From an uncultured Ruegeria sp. (GTDB lineage: Bacteria; Pseudomonadota; Alphaproteobacteria; Rhodobacterales; Rhodobacteraceae), in NCBI RefSeq assembly GCF_947500045.1, contig NZ_CANMQQ010000011.1, forward strand, positions 1-64,000: 64,000 bases of DNA, written 5' to 3'. Below the pieces are notes generated by a model, which did no database searches, was not told the origin of the DNA, and saw only the letters and a program-made list of their open reading frames with translations. The position numbers and the translations under genes are program-made. Shown piece after piece: positions 1 through 8,416 of this stretch (position 1 is the first letter of the stretch; every line of letters starts with the position of its first letter).

Positions 1-112
1 GCCATTCCAGAAAATACGCAACCGTAATCTCATCAAGCGCAGATGCCTGCGTCGCAGTCATCGCAGCAATCCCGGCAATACCCGACAATAGTGTTCTCTT
101 GATCATTTCCAT
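1..112 (-). CDS. ABC transporter substrate-binding protein, 5' end only
   Basis: This is the start of a gene that runs off the left edge. Reading leftwards from ATG at 112 (or the in-frame ATG at 106) gives a signal peptide with a Lys/Arg start, a hydrophobic Leu/Gly/Ala core and an Ala-x-Ala end (TQASA), followed by a mature start LDEITVAYFLEW. That mature start is typical of NMT1/TauA-type binding proteins of ABC importers. An AGGGAAG ribosome site lies before the ATG at 112. The gene diverges from the LysR-type regulator at 277, so that regulator may control it. The substrate cannot be told from this fragment; nitrate/sulfonate/pyrimidine-type ligands are usual in the family. Confidence 0.6.
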   Translation of the reverse strand, partial: MEMIKRTLLSGIAGIAAMTATQASALDEITVAYFLEW

Positions 113-276
113 GTCTTCCCTGTTGATTTTATTTAGGCTGGTTTATCCCAACATTTGGCAATTGGAATCATAACTCCGATAGATTTCCACAGTAGATATA
201 TTTTTTCTTATTCGATAAAAGCGGATTTTAGTTCTACTAATTTCGGAAAATCGACAACCTTCTCTGGAAGTACAAC
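113..276. promoter_or_regulatory. Divergent intergenic region between binding-protein gene and lysR
   Basis: A 164-bp AT-rich gap separates two divergently read genes, the classic place for a LysR-type regulator to bind. It contains A/T-rich stretches near 184-245. No operator sequence is certain from reading alone. Confidence 0.4.
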
Positions 277-1248
277 ATGCAGAAACCGTTGAGCTTGCGT
301 TGGCTGGAAGTGTTCCAGCTTATCTCGAAATCGGGGTCCATACAAAAAGTTGCGCAGGAAACCGACCTTTCAATCAGCACGGTCTCAAACCATCTGCGCA
401 GTCTTGAAAGCACCCTAGGCGTTGATCTGGTAAATCACAATCGGCGGCCAATGAACCTGACCCCGGCAGGTGTCGTCTTTGCCCGCTATGTGCATGATGG
501 GCTGATAACCTTGAAACGTGGCGAAGCGGAAATTCGATCCGGAAGCTGGCAGCACGCGACCGATCTGAGAATGGCACTGCTGGATGATTTCGACAACGAG
601 GTTGGCCCTGAACTGTTCCAGAGCCTGTCTTCGGCCCTTCCCCGCTGCAATTTCAGGCACTACACGCGCCCCAGCCATGAGATTGTAGAAAAACTGCAAG
701 AGCAGAAACTGGATGCCGGTGTTGCCACCCGACCTCCCGGACTTTTGGCCGATCTGGTTGAGTACCCATTGATGCGCGACCCATTTGTTCTGGTGGTGCC
801 TTCAGGCTATTCGCAAGGGTTACAGGACCTGATGACAGCAGATTCACCCCTGCCATTCCTGCGTTATTCACGGCATCACACCATCGGCAAGCAAATTGAA
901 ACACAGCTCATCAGGCTAAAGATTTTGCTGCCCAATCGGTACGAGCTGGAGTGTAATCAATCCATCATCGGGCTAGTCGCAGGAGGCAACGGTTGGACGA
1001 TCACAACAGCCGCCAGCTATCATCGCGCTCAAAGATTTCACGACAAAGTTCAGGTGATCCGGTTTCCCGGCAAAAGTTTTGCCCGCATAGTTTCGCTGTT
1101 CACGACCCATGTCTATCCTGTTGAAACATCAAAACTTATTCTGGACGCCTTGCAGACCTCACTGCGCAGTTGCTTTACGGAACCAGTTGTTGCCCGGTTT
1201 CCGTGGCTTGCTGACGAGTTTCACATCATCGACACCGAGACGGCTTAA
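277..1248 (+). CDS. LysR-family transcriptional regulator
   Basis: A 323-residue protein of normal LysR length. Residues about 8-65 form the winged helix-turn-helix: VAQETDLSISTVSNHLRSLE is the recognition segment, followed by the usual LTPAG element. The rest is the effector-binding domain. It is read divergently from the binding-protein gene at 1-112 and lies upstream of cuyA (1585) on the same strand with a 336-bp gap, so it could control either or both. LysR-type regulators usually act as activators that respond to a pathway intermediate; here a C3 sulfonate would fit, but that is inference from neighbours. The start ATG has a GGAAG site about 8 nt upstream. Confidence 0.85.
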   Translation: MQKPLSLRWLEVFQLISKSGSIQKVAQETDLSISTVSNHLRSLESTLGVDLVNHNRRPMNLTPAGVVFARYVHDGLITLKRGEAEIRSGSWQHATDLRMALLDDFDNEVGPELFQSLSSALPRCNFRHYTRPSHEIVEKLQEQKLDAGVATRPPGLLADLVEYPLMRDPFVLVVPSGYSQGLQDLMTADSPLPFLRYSRHHTIGKQIETQLIRLKILLPNRYELECNQSIIGLVAGGNGWTITTAASYHRAQRFHDKVQVIRFPGKSFARIVSLFTTHVYPVETSKLILDALQTSLRSCFTEPVVARFPWLADEFHIIDTETA

Positions 1249-1584
1249 GATCAGCGAACAAAGCGCCATATGTCGAGGCCGCAGATTATCATCGGTTTTT
1301 CGGGAGCCAACTTACTGCAGTTGAACTTGGCTAGGTGCATGCACTTGCCAGTAAAAAAGTCTCTGACACCAATACACCGGAAACTCGAAACGGTTATTCG
1401 TGTTTTTCGAATTCAGTGAGGTGCCCCTTGACCGCAGGCAACGTCGGCGGTGTTTAAGGGCGAAGTTCAACGTGTTGCAGAAACAAGCTGAACCCGCAGC
1501 GCAGTTCGAGGTATTGGCCCTCATGCCTGCTTGAATTCGAATCTCTCGCCTGCTGGCGTGCCTTATGTAAGGACCAAACACCAA
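1249..1584. promoter_or_regulatory. Intergenic region before cuyA
   Basis: A 336-bp gap with no convincing gene. It holds a short perfect palindrome, GTGCATGCAC, at 1335-1344. The reading frame of cuyA is open upstream to 1531, but homologues start at the MHLSRFPR segment, so the gap is best taken as the cuyA promoter region. Confidence 0.35.
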
Positions 1585-2598
1585 ATGCATCTTTCCCGCT
1601 TCCCCCGGGTTCACCTTGCCCATCTGGCCACGCCGCTGGAACCCATGAAACGCTTGTCCAAAGAGCTGGGCGTCGATCTTTGGATCAAGCGTGATGATTG
1701 TACCGGTATGTCGACCGGCGGCAACAAAACCCGCAAGCTGGAATTCCTGATGGCTGAGGCCATGGAACAAGGCGCAGACATGGTCATGACGCAAGGGGCA
1801 ACACAGACCAACCATGGGCGCCAAACGGCTGCCTTTGCCGCCAAGCTGGGCCTGAAGTGTCATATCCTGCTGGAAGATCGAACAGGCTATCAGGACGGCA
1901 ACTACAACACAAATGGCAACGTCTTACTGGATCATCTACACGGGGCAACCACCGAGAAATTCCCAGGCGGTCATGACATGCCCGGCGAAATGGAACGCGC
2001 CGCCGAGAAAATGCGCGCCAAGGGGCACACGGTCTACGTCATTCCGGGTGGCGGATCGAACCCGACCGGCGCTTTGGGATATGTGAACTGCGCGTTTGAG
2101 CTGCTGGCTCAAACCAATGAAATGGGTCTGAAAATCGACCGACTTGTACATGCCACCGGTTCTTCGGGAACACAGGCCGGTCTAGTGACCGGTATGTGCG
2201 CAATGAATGCGCGGGTGCCCATTCTGGGGATCGGCACCCGTGCCCCCCAACCCAAGCAAGAGCAGATGGTCTATGACCTTGCCTGCAAGACCGCTGAAAA
2301 ACTGGGCTGCCCGGGTGTCGTCAAACGTGAAGATGTGGCGGCCAACACCGACTATGTCGGCGAGGGTTATGGCCTGCCAACCGAAAGCGGGCTTGAAGCG
2401 ATCCGCATGTTCGCCGAACTGGAAGGCATCCTGATGGACCCCTGCTATTCGGCCAAGGGTGCGGCTGGGTTGATTGATCTGGCCCGCAAGGGTGAGTTCA
2501 AAGACGAAAGGGTCGTGTTTCTGCACACTGGTGGTGCAGCAGCACTAGGCGGTTATAACTTCGCCTTCGATCACGCGAACCGCTGGGTGAATCTGTAA
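1585..2598 (+). CDS. cuyA: L-cysteate sulfo-lyase / D-cysteine desulfhydrase family
   Basis: A PLP-dependent lyase of the ACC deaminase/D-cysteine desulfhydrase fold (337 residues from ATG 1585). The segment [12 protein letters not shown] carries the lysine that binds PLP, and [24 protein letters not shown] and the final [11 protein letters not shown] are family signatures. It resembles the cysteate sulfo-lyase CuyA known from Ruegeria, which splits L-cysteate into pyruvate, ammonia and sulfite. I chose ATG 1585 over the in-frame ATG 1531 because family members begin MHL-RFPR and an AAGGA site precedes it. The hpsN-like gene downstream supports a sulfonate role. D-cysteine desulfhydrase is the main alternative. 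Confidence 0.75.
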   Translation: MHLSRFPRVHLAHLATPLEPMKRLSKELGVDLWIKRDDCTGMSTGGNKTRKLEFLMAEAMEQGADMVMTQGATQTNHGRQTAAFAAKLGLKCHILLEDRTGYQDGNYNTNGNVLLDHLHGATTEKFPGGHDMPGEMERAAEKMRAKGHTVYVIPGGGSNPTGALGYVNCAFELLAQTNEMGLKIDRLVHATGSSGTQAGLVTGMCAMNARVPILGIGTRAPQPKQEQMVYDLACKTAEKLGCPGVVKREDVAANTDYVGEGYGLPTESGLEAIRMFAELEGILMDPCYSAKGAAGLIDLARKGEFKDERVVFLHTGGAAALGGYNFAFDHANRWVNL

Positions 2599-2600
2599 TC

Positions 2601-2756
2601 ATGCGGGATATCGCGGCGCGAAAATTTACCGGAGCGTTCACGCAACAGGCATCTTTGCCTGCCGAGATAATTCGTACCGCGATGCTTGTCCTGGAGACCC
2701 GGCGACCGCATCGTTACGACCTGCTGCCCAGTGAATTGGAAGAGGTCGCATCATGA
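2601..2756 (+). pseudogene. N-terminal stub of a DegT/StrS-type aminotransferase
   Basis: A 51-codon frame begins 3 bases after the cuyA stop and ends in a TGA that overlaps the ATG of the next gene (ATGA). Its residues FTQQASLPAE, then LETRRPHRYDLLPSELEE, match the start of PLP aminotransferases of the DegT/DnrJ/EryC1/StrS group, where FTQQ-x-x-P and G/R-R-x-HRYN are usual. The rest of the enzyme, including the PLP lysine, is absent. It looks like what remains after an internal deletion that kept the operon intact. An aminotransferase between sulfopyruvate and cysteate would fit the pathway. The call rests on about 45 residues, so it is moderate. Confidence 0.5.
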
Positions 2757-3454
2757 CGCGCCGGGTCGTGGGCGTGTTGGGCGGCATGGGTCCTGAAGCA
2801 ACAATCCTGTTGCAACAGCGAGTGCTGCGCAAGATCAAAGCCCGTGATGATGCTGACCATTTACCGCTGCTGATTGACATGAATCCGCAGGTGCCCTCGC
2901 GCATCGCCCATCTGATTGAAGGGCGCGGTGAAAATCCGGGGCCCGTTCTGGCTACGATGGCGCGTAGATTGCAGACCGCCGGGGCCACTGCGCTGGCCAT
3001 GCCCTGCAACACAGCTCATCATTATGCCCCATTCATAACCGGCGCGGCCTCAGTTCCATTTCTGGATATGGTGTCGCTATCGGTTGAAGCGGCGCGGGAC
3101 TCTCTTCCGAAAAAGGCAAAAGTAGGCATTCTCGCCTCACCTGCCGTGATGCTGGCGGGCGTATTTGATGCCCCATTGCAGGGCGTTGGCCTATCAGCGC
3201 TTTGGCCAGAAGATTCCGGCCGTATGTTGACTGCGATCAAAATGGTCAAGGCCCAAGGCCCAACACCACAGGCCCTAATAATTCTTGCGGATGCCGCAGC
3301 CGAGCTAACTCGGAATGGCGCGGGCCTGCTGCTTGTCGCCTGTTCCGAGTTTTCACTGATGACACAAGACCTGACTATGGATGTACCGGTAATCGATACT
3401 GTCGATTTGCTAGCCGCCGCCATCCGGGACCACACCACAAACAAAATGAGCTGA
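2753..3454 (+). CDS. Aspartate/glutamate racemase family protein
   Basis: A 233-residue protein of the cofactor-independent Asp/Glu racemase family. VVGVLGGMGPEAT at the N-terminus is the family opening, and the two catalytic cysteines are visible in MPCNTAHHY (about residue 84) and LLVACSEF (about residue 196). These act as the acid/base pair that removes and adds the alpha proton. Its start overlaps the stop of the aminotransferase stub (ATGA), and hpsN follows after 4 bases, so it is part of the operon. Next to cuyA, a racemase for cysteate or aspartate is plausible, but substrate is not readable from sequence. Confidence 0.8.
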   Translation: MTRRVVGVLGGMGPEATILLQQRVLRKIKARDDADHLPLLIDMNPQVPSRIAHLIEGRGENPGPVLATMARRLQTAGATALAMPCNTAHHYAPFITGAASVPFLDMVSLSVEAARDSLPKKAKVGILASPAVMLAGVFDAPLQGVGLSALWPEDSGRMLTAIKMVKAQGPTPQALIILADAAAELTRNGAGLLLVACSEFSLMTQDLTMDVPVIDTVDLLAAAIRDHTTNKMS

Positions 3455-3458
3455 TCCG

Positions 3459-4724
3459 ATGGCAATAACCTACCTGAAACAAGCAAAATCCCGGCCCACT
3501 GCGGAAAACAACGATATCCGCGACATCGTCTCGGTCATGCTGACAAGTATCGAGCGCGACGGGGAAGAGGCCGTCCGACGCTATGCGGAACAATTGGACG
3601 GCTGGACTGGCGACATTGCCCTATCCGATGAGGCCCGGCAAACCGCCTGCGCCCGGGTTCCAAAGGACCTCAAAGAGGACATTCAGTTCGCCCATAACAA
3701 TATCCGCCGTTTTGCCGAGGCACAAATGGCGACCATGGGCGAATGCCAGATTGAGGTCATCCCCGGCCTAATCGCGGGACAGAAACAAATTCCTGTCTCC
3801 AGCGCGGGCTGCTATGTGCCTGGCGGGCGTTATAGCCATATCGCAAGCGCCTTGATGACGATCACCACAGCCAAGGTGGCGGGTGTTCAACACATCACAG
3901 CTGTGTCGCCGACTCGGCCAAACGTGGGTATCCCAGACGCGATCGTCTACGCGATGGACCTGTGTGGCGCTGATCTGATCCTCAACCTGGGTGGCGTACA
4001 GGCGATTGCCGCCATGGCGCAGGGTTTGTTCGGCGCGCAGCCGGCAGACATTCTGGTCGGTCCCGGAAACTCTTATGTGGCGGAAGCCAAGCGTATGCTG
4101 TTCGGTGCAGTCGGGATCGACATGTTCGCAGGGCCGACAGATTCTCTGGTTATTGCAGACCACACGGCAGATATCGAAACCGTAGCCTGGGATCTGGTCA
4201 GTCAGGCAGAACATGGCGCCGATAGCCCTGTTTGGCTGGTGACGACCAGCAAGGATCTGGCACAGGGCGTCATGTCCCGGGTGAAACCCCTGATCAGCCA
4301 GCTGCCCGAGCCCAACCAGTCCGCCGCAAGACAGGCCTGGTTTGAACGGGCGGACGTCATCTTGTGTGACAGCCGCGAAGAAGCAGCCCAAGTCAGTGAC
4401 CGGTATGCGCCCGAGCATTTGCAAGTGCAGGCCGAAGATTTGGATTGGTGGCTTGACCGGCTGTCCGCCTATGGCTCACTATTTCTGGGCAAAGAGACCA
4501 CAGTGTCCTTTGGTGACAAAACCTCGGGCCCGAACCACGTGCTGCCAACCAGTGGGGCAGCTCGGTATACCGGCGGCTTGTCAGTGCATAAGTTTACCAA
4601 AACCGTCACTTGGCAACGCTGCAATGCACAAGCCTCAAACGAGCTTGCGCACCGCACCGCCCGGATCAGCCGCATGGAGGGTATGGAAGGCCATGCCCGA
4701 GCCGCGGAACTGCGTTTGACCTAA
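3459..4724 (+). CDS. hpsN: Sulfopropanediol 3-dehydrogenase-like (histidinol dehydrogenase family)
   Basis: A 421-residue histidinol dehydrogenase homologue. The metal-ligand segments of the family are present: Gln and His in SQAEHGAD, Asp in FGDKTSGPNH and His in MEGHARAAE, and the catalytic Glu-His pair lies in YAPEHLQ. In organosulfonate-using bacteria a branch of this family, HpsN, oxidises (R)-2,3-dihydroxypropane-1-sulfonate to (R)-sulfolactate with NAD+. There are no other histidine biosynthesis genes here, while cuyA is two genes upstream, so HpsN is preferred over HisD. A dehydrogenase for another polyol or amino alcohol remains possible. Confidence 0.6.
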   Translation: MAITYLKQAKSRPTAENNDIRDIVSVMLTSIERDGEEAVRRYAEQLDGWTGDIALSDEARQTACARVPKDLKEDIQFAHNNIRRFAEAQMATMGECQIEVIPGLIAGQKQIPVSSAGCYVPGGRYSHIASALMTITTAKVAGVQHITAVSPTRPNVGIPDAIVYAMDLCGADLILNLGGVQAIAAMAQGLFGAQPADILVGPGNSYVAEAKRMLFGAVGIDMFAGPTDSLVIADHTADIETVAWDLVSQAEHGADSPVWLVTTSKDLAQGVMSRVKPLISQLPEPNQSAARQAWFERADVILCDSREEAAQVSDRYAPEHLQVQAEDLDWWLDRLSAYGSLFLGKETTVSFGDKTSGPNHVLPTSGAARYTGGLSVHKFTKTVTWQRCNAQASNELAHRTARISRMEGMEGHARAAELRLT

Positions 4725-4911
4725 AGCACCCGTGGCATCGGTGTTGATACACGGTTTGGACGCACCATCACTTCGCGCAGAGCGCATCTTATGTCGGGGA
4801 TACACCTGATTGAGCCCCGCGCGATGCGGGATCGCCAATTGCGGCTCCAAATCCTTGAAGCGGATCACAGCGCCACCTACAGGGGACAGCGCAGTTTTCA
4901 CGCGATTGCAA

Positions 4912-6053
4912 TCAACCCGAGCGCAGCCCAAGTTTGGACAATAGTCGATCACGTTTCATCAGCCACCAGCCCGCCTCTATCGGCCAGCGGGCGTGATCGG
5001 CATCCCCCTCAAGCTGTGTAGCACAGTGCAACGGCCAATTGGGATCGTCCAGCAGTTCGCGCCCAAGGGCGATCATGTCGGCGTCACCTCGTTCAATCAC
5101 CGCGTCGCAAATCTTTGAGTCCCACAGAAAACCAACGGCCATGGTAGGGATATCTGCCCTTGCGCGGATCTGAGCGGCGAAAGGAACCTGAAATCCTTGC
5201 GCAATGCTCATCCGCTGCGGCCTTTCCTTGCCTCCGATTCCACCCGAACTGCAATCGATCAGGTCAACACCCGCGGATCTGAGCGCCTTTGCGATCTCGA
5301 CCGTGTCTACGACAGTAAGACCGGATTCGAGCCAATCTGTTGCCGACAGCCGAAACGCCAACGGCAAGTCCTCTGGCCAATTCCTGCGAATTTCACGCGC
5401 AACTTCGACGGCAAACCGCATTCTGTTTTCGGCGCTGCCGCCCCATTCATCACACCTTTGGTTGGTGATGGGCGACAGAAATTGATGCACCAGAAAGCCA
5501 TGGGCAGCGTAGACCTCAATCATCTTGAACCCGGCCAACTTGGCGCGCCCTGCAGCGGCCCCAAATGCCGTGATGACAGCTTTGATGTCGTTTTCGGTCA
5601 TTTCGCGCGGTATCGGCCAACCATTGGCATAAGGCAAGCGGACGGGGCGATAGCTGGCCACGCGTCTTCCTTGCGCTTATGCGCGTCCTCCTCGTCCAAT
5701 GGCGTTTCGCCGTGCCATGGCCGCCGCTCGGATGCCTTGCGTCCCGCGTGGCTCAGTTGAATACCCGGCACCGCCCCTTCCCGTGTGATAAAATCGCTAA
5801 TACGCCGGAGCGGTTCGATCTGGCTGTCGTCCCACAGGCCCAGATCCCCGGGCGTACGGCGTCCGTCCCGGGTGACCGCCGTGGCTTCAGCATAGACTAA
5901 GGCTGCACCGCCCATGACAAACCGCCCCAAATGCACAAGATGCCAATCATTGGCACACCCATCCCGGGCGCGATACTGGCTCATCGGTGAGATGGCGATG
6001 CGATTTTTGAACGTCACATTCCGAAGGCGGAAGCTGCTGAAAAGTGTGGGCAT
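4912..6053 (-). pseudogene. NADH:flavin oxidoreductase (Old Yellow Enzyme), frameshifted
   Basis: Two overlapping frames together make one YqjM-like Old Yellow Enzyme of about 380 residues. The first (6053 down to 5598) has the N-terminal barrel with ISPMSQYRARDG and LSHAGRKAS; the second (5661 down to 4912) continues with LPYANGWPIPREMTENDI, YAAHGFLVHQFLSP and the FMN phosphate segment ALGRELLDDPNW. The first frame leaves the family pattern right after AIAPSA and the second takes over at LPYANGW, so one base appears to be missing near 5634-5638. It is either a recent pseudogene or a sequencing error. It is the last gene of the leftward operon, 53 bases after gntR. Confidence 0.8.
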
Positions 6054-6106
6054 CTTTGACTCTCAAACACACAGGCGGCGGGGTTTGTGCAAACTCGACA
6101 GGCCGT

Positions 6107-6826
6107 CTAACCCTCGGCCAGATCGGTCAGGTTAGGGGATTGCCCGTACGTCCTGTCGCGCAGCATCGCATTGGACACCGAAAGAAGGTGCGACTGCATT
6201 ACTTCGGCGGCGGCCTGGCTGTCGCGCGATGCGATACTGCTGAACAACTGCTCATGCTGCTCGCTTAGCCGCACCAGAATCGAGGACGAATAGAGCGTTT
6301 CGCGCTGACGGGTCCATACCGATTGCTTGCGCACCGCACGGATCGAATCGTACACCGTCAGGAACAGAGGGTTATGGGCCAGCTCGGCAATCTTGTAGTG
6401 GAAAACATCATCCGCGACCCCGTAGGCCTGCGTATCGGCGGCGTCCAGCGTGGCCTGCATAAGCTGTTCAAGCGTTCGCAGCTCTTTGGTTGTGGCGCGT
6501 TGCGCCGCCAAGGCTGCCAATGCAGGTTCGATTTCCAGCCGCACTTCCATAACATCGCGGGGCATCACCTTGGCCGCTACGGCGCGAAATGGGCTTGCCC
6601 CAACAGCGGGCGGAGGCGATACGAATGTCCCCTGCCCGTGCCTGCGAAATACGGTGCCGTCTTCCTCTAACCGATCCAGAATGCGGCGCATCCGGGCGCG
6701 GGTCACGGCCAGCGCCTCTGCCAGTGCGCGTTCTGGCAGCAACTTGCCGTTCCTCAGAAAATCGCCGGTCTCAATACCTGCGCGCAGGGCGACAGTCAGT
6801 TCAGCATCAGTTGGACAATTTCCCAA
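6107..6826 (-). CDS. GntR-family regulator with FCD-type ligand domain
   Basis: A 239-residue regulator. The N-terminus has the GntR winged helix (LLPERALAEALAVTRARMRRILDRLE, then VFRRHGQGTFV), and the rest is the all-helical FCD ligand domain with its metal-binding residues (DDVFHYKIAELAHN; EQHEQLFSSIASRD; MQSHL). It sits near the end of the peptide-uptake operon, two bases after tauE. The inverted repeat at 15732-15762 upstream of the first operon gene is the obvious candidate operator, which would make the operon self-controlled. FCD regulators usually repress until a small carboxylate or catabolic intermediate binds. Confidence 0.85.
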   Translation of the reverse strand: MGNCPTDAELTVALRAGIETGDFLRNGKLLPERALAEALAVTRARMRRILDRLEEDGTVFRRHGQGTFVSPPPAVGASPFRAVAAKVMPRDVMEVRLEIEPALAALAAQRATTKELRTLEQLMQATLDAADTQAYGVADDVFHYKIAELAHNPLFLTVYDSIRAVRKQSVWTRQRETLYSSSILVRLSEQHEQLFSSIASRDSQAAAEVMQSHLLSVSNAMLRDRTYGQSPNLTDLAEG

Positions 6827-6828
6827 GG

Positions 6829-7662
6829 TCAGAACGCTCCGATCAGGTCGTAAAACATGCGCAAGGACGTAAGCATCAGGAACGCACCAAAAGCAAGCCG
6901 TAAGGTACGTTGCGAAATCGTGTGCGCAATGCGGACGCCCACATGGGCAAAGCTGGTCGTTAGCGGAATGATCAGCGCTGCCGCTATCAGATTGACGTAG
7001 CCGATGGAAAAGGGCGGCAAGCCGGGTCGCCCCAGCCCAGTCCCTGCATAGATCAGCGCCCCTGGCAGACCAATGACAAAACCGATTGCCGCCGACGTTC
7101 CGACAGCACGGCGAATATCATAGCCCAGAAAATTCAGAACGGGCACGCAGACCGTGCCGCCTCCAATGCCCATCATCGCGGAAATCGCGCCTGCAAAAAC
7201 GCCGGTAGCAGCCCAGACACGGGGTGAAAAACTGCGTGTTAGTCCGTCATTGCTGGGTTTACGAAAAATCATATCCAATGACACCAACGCCGCAACGGTC
7301 GCAAACACAGCGACCAGTATATAACCGCTGACCACACCACCCAGCAGCCCTCCGATGATTACACCGATCAGGATGGCCGGTGCCCAACGTTTCAGCAGCG
7401 CCATATCCAACGCGCCACGTTTGTAATGCCCCCAGCTTGAGGACAGCGCGGTGAACACGATGGTCGCCAGAGACGTTCCTACTGCGACCTGCATTGTCAG
7501 CGCCGGATCACTGCCTGTCAGCGACAGAGCGAAGTACAGCGCCGGGACTATGACAATTCCTCCGCCTACCCCCAACAGACCGGCCAGAATGCCGCCGAAC
7601 ACTCCGGCAGCTCCGGCGATAGCGATCAGCGTCGCAAGGGTCGAGAAATCAATCCCGCCCAT
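6829..7662 (-). CDS. Sulfite exporter TauE/SafE family membrane protein
   Basis: A 277-residue integral membrane protein with about eight hydrophobic segments arranged in two halves. Each half carries the family glycine-rich signature: GVFGGILAGLLGVGGGIVIVP near the N-terminus and AGAISAMMGIGGGTVCVP in the middle. Members export sulfite, sulfoacetate or other small organic acids. It lies three bases from the DUF1028 gene and two from gntR. In an operon with gamma-glutamyltransferase and near a sulfonate lyase, disposal of a sulfur product such as sulfite is plausible, but the exported compound is inference. Confidence 0.85.
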   Translation of the reverse strand: MGGIDFSTLATLIAIAGAAGVFGGILAGLLGVGGGIVIVPALYFALSLTGSDPALTMQVAVGTSLATIVFTALSSSWGHYKRGALDMALLKRWAPAILIGVIIGGLLGGVVSGYILVAVFATVAALVSLDMIFRKPSNDGLTRSFSPRVWAATGVFAGAISAMMGIGGGTVCVPVLNFLGYDIRRAVGTSAAIGFVIGLPGALIYAGTGLGRPGLPPFSIGYVNLIAAALIIPLTTSFAHVGVRIAHTISQRTLRLAFGAFLMLTSLRMFYDLIGAF

Positions 7663-7665
7663 ACA

Positions 7666-8415
7666 TCACGCGGGGTCGCTAGCCAACGAGCGGCTCACCC
7701 GACCCTCGGCCTGACGTTTGGCATCCGCACGCGCGATCGCGTCCTCAAGCGCGCCCCGGTCAGGATTACCCGAGAAGTTCTGCTCGCTGGGCATGGCTTC
7801 GGCAAAATGCAGGTATCGTTCACTGGCCACATCATAGAGCCGCCGCAGCTCGGCCAGCGGATCGGCATGGTCGTCGCTGCGCATGTCCAGCCAGGCGTGG
7901 GACTGACCGCGGTGAATGACCAGACCAGCGGCCTGTTTGCCCCGCTTGTCGCCGCCTGCGCGCTCTCCGGCCTCCATTGCGGCCATCAGGCGTTCGGGAA
8001 ATGGCAGCGCGGCTTCCAGCGCATAAGTTTCAAAGGTCGAGTCCACCACATCCGGACTGGCTAGCATGTTTCCCGCAACCGAATGCGTGACCCCGATCCG
8101 GTGCCCAGCCCAGTCGACACAGTCGGCCCCGGTGTAGGCCGCGAAGTTGCCCTTGGCGTCCATCAGGTGCGCCTGCCTTGAGGCCCGACCAACATCCCGT
8201 GCGACGAGATCGTCTAGCACGGCCTGCGCGGCTTCGCCCGCCTCCAGCCGCCTGAGCCCTTCGGTCCCCCAGACCGGGTTCGAAAACGCCTGCGAGGCAA
8301 TCGCGCTGTGCGCGCCGACGCAAGGAACCCGTGCACCACAAGCGAAGAACCGGCTTGCCACGATCAGACCAATAGCTCCGGTCTCAGTGTCTTTTGCGAT
8401 CAGAGAATATGTCAT
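7666..8415 (-). CDS. DUF1028 domain protein (Ntn-hydrolase-like)
   Basis: A 249-residue protein with the DUF1028 pattern: MTYSLIAKDTETGAIGLIVASRFFACGARVP, then IASQAFSNPVWGTEGL and WAGHRIGVTHSVAGNML. The domain is thought to have an Ntn-hydrolase-like fold; its reaction is not well established. It starts one base from the gamma-glutamyltransferase stop, so translation is coupled. Gene pairs of DUF1028 with peptide transporters and amidohydrolase-type enzymes suggest cleavage of an amide or peptide-like substrate. No signal peptide is visible, so it would act in the cytoplasm. Confidence 0.8.
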   Translation of the reverse strand: MTYSLIAKDTETGAIGLIVASRFFACGARVPCVGAHSAIASQAFSNPVWGTEGLRRLEAGEAAQAVLDDLVARDVGRASRQAHLMDAKGNFAAYTGADCVDWAGHRIGVTHSVAGNMLASPDVVDSTFETYALEAALPFPERLMAAMEAGERAGGDKRGKQAAGLVIHRGQSHAWLDMRSDDHADPLAELRRLYDVASERYLHFAEAMPSEQNFSGNPDRGALEDAIARADAKRQAEGRVSRSLASDPA

Positions 8416-8416
8416 A

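Noticed and set aside
1335-1344. GTGCATGCAC palindrome as LysR operator
   Set aside because: Ten bases long, lacks the T-N11-A form usual for LysR sites; too short to claim.
3459-4724. Histidinol dehydrogenase (hisD) for histidine synthesis
   Set aside because: No other his gene is near, and the cuyA context points to the HpsN branch; not excluded, reflected in the confidence.
4816-4830. CCCGC-GCGAT-GCGGG hairpin between hpsN and the Old Yellow Enzyme as terminator
   Set aside because: Five-base stem only and no T-tract on either strand.
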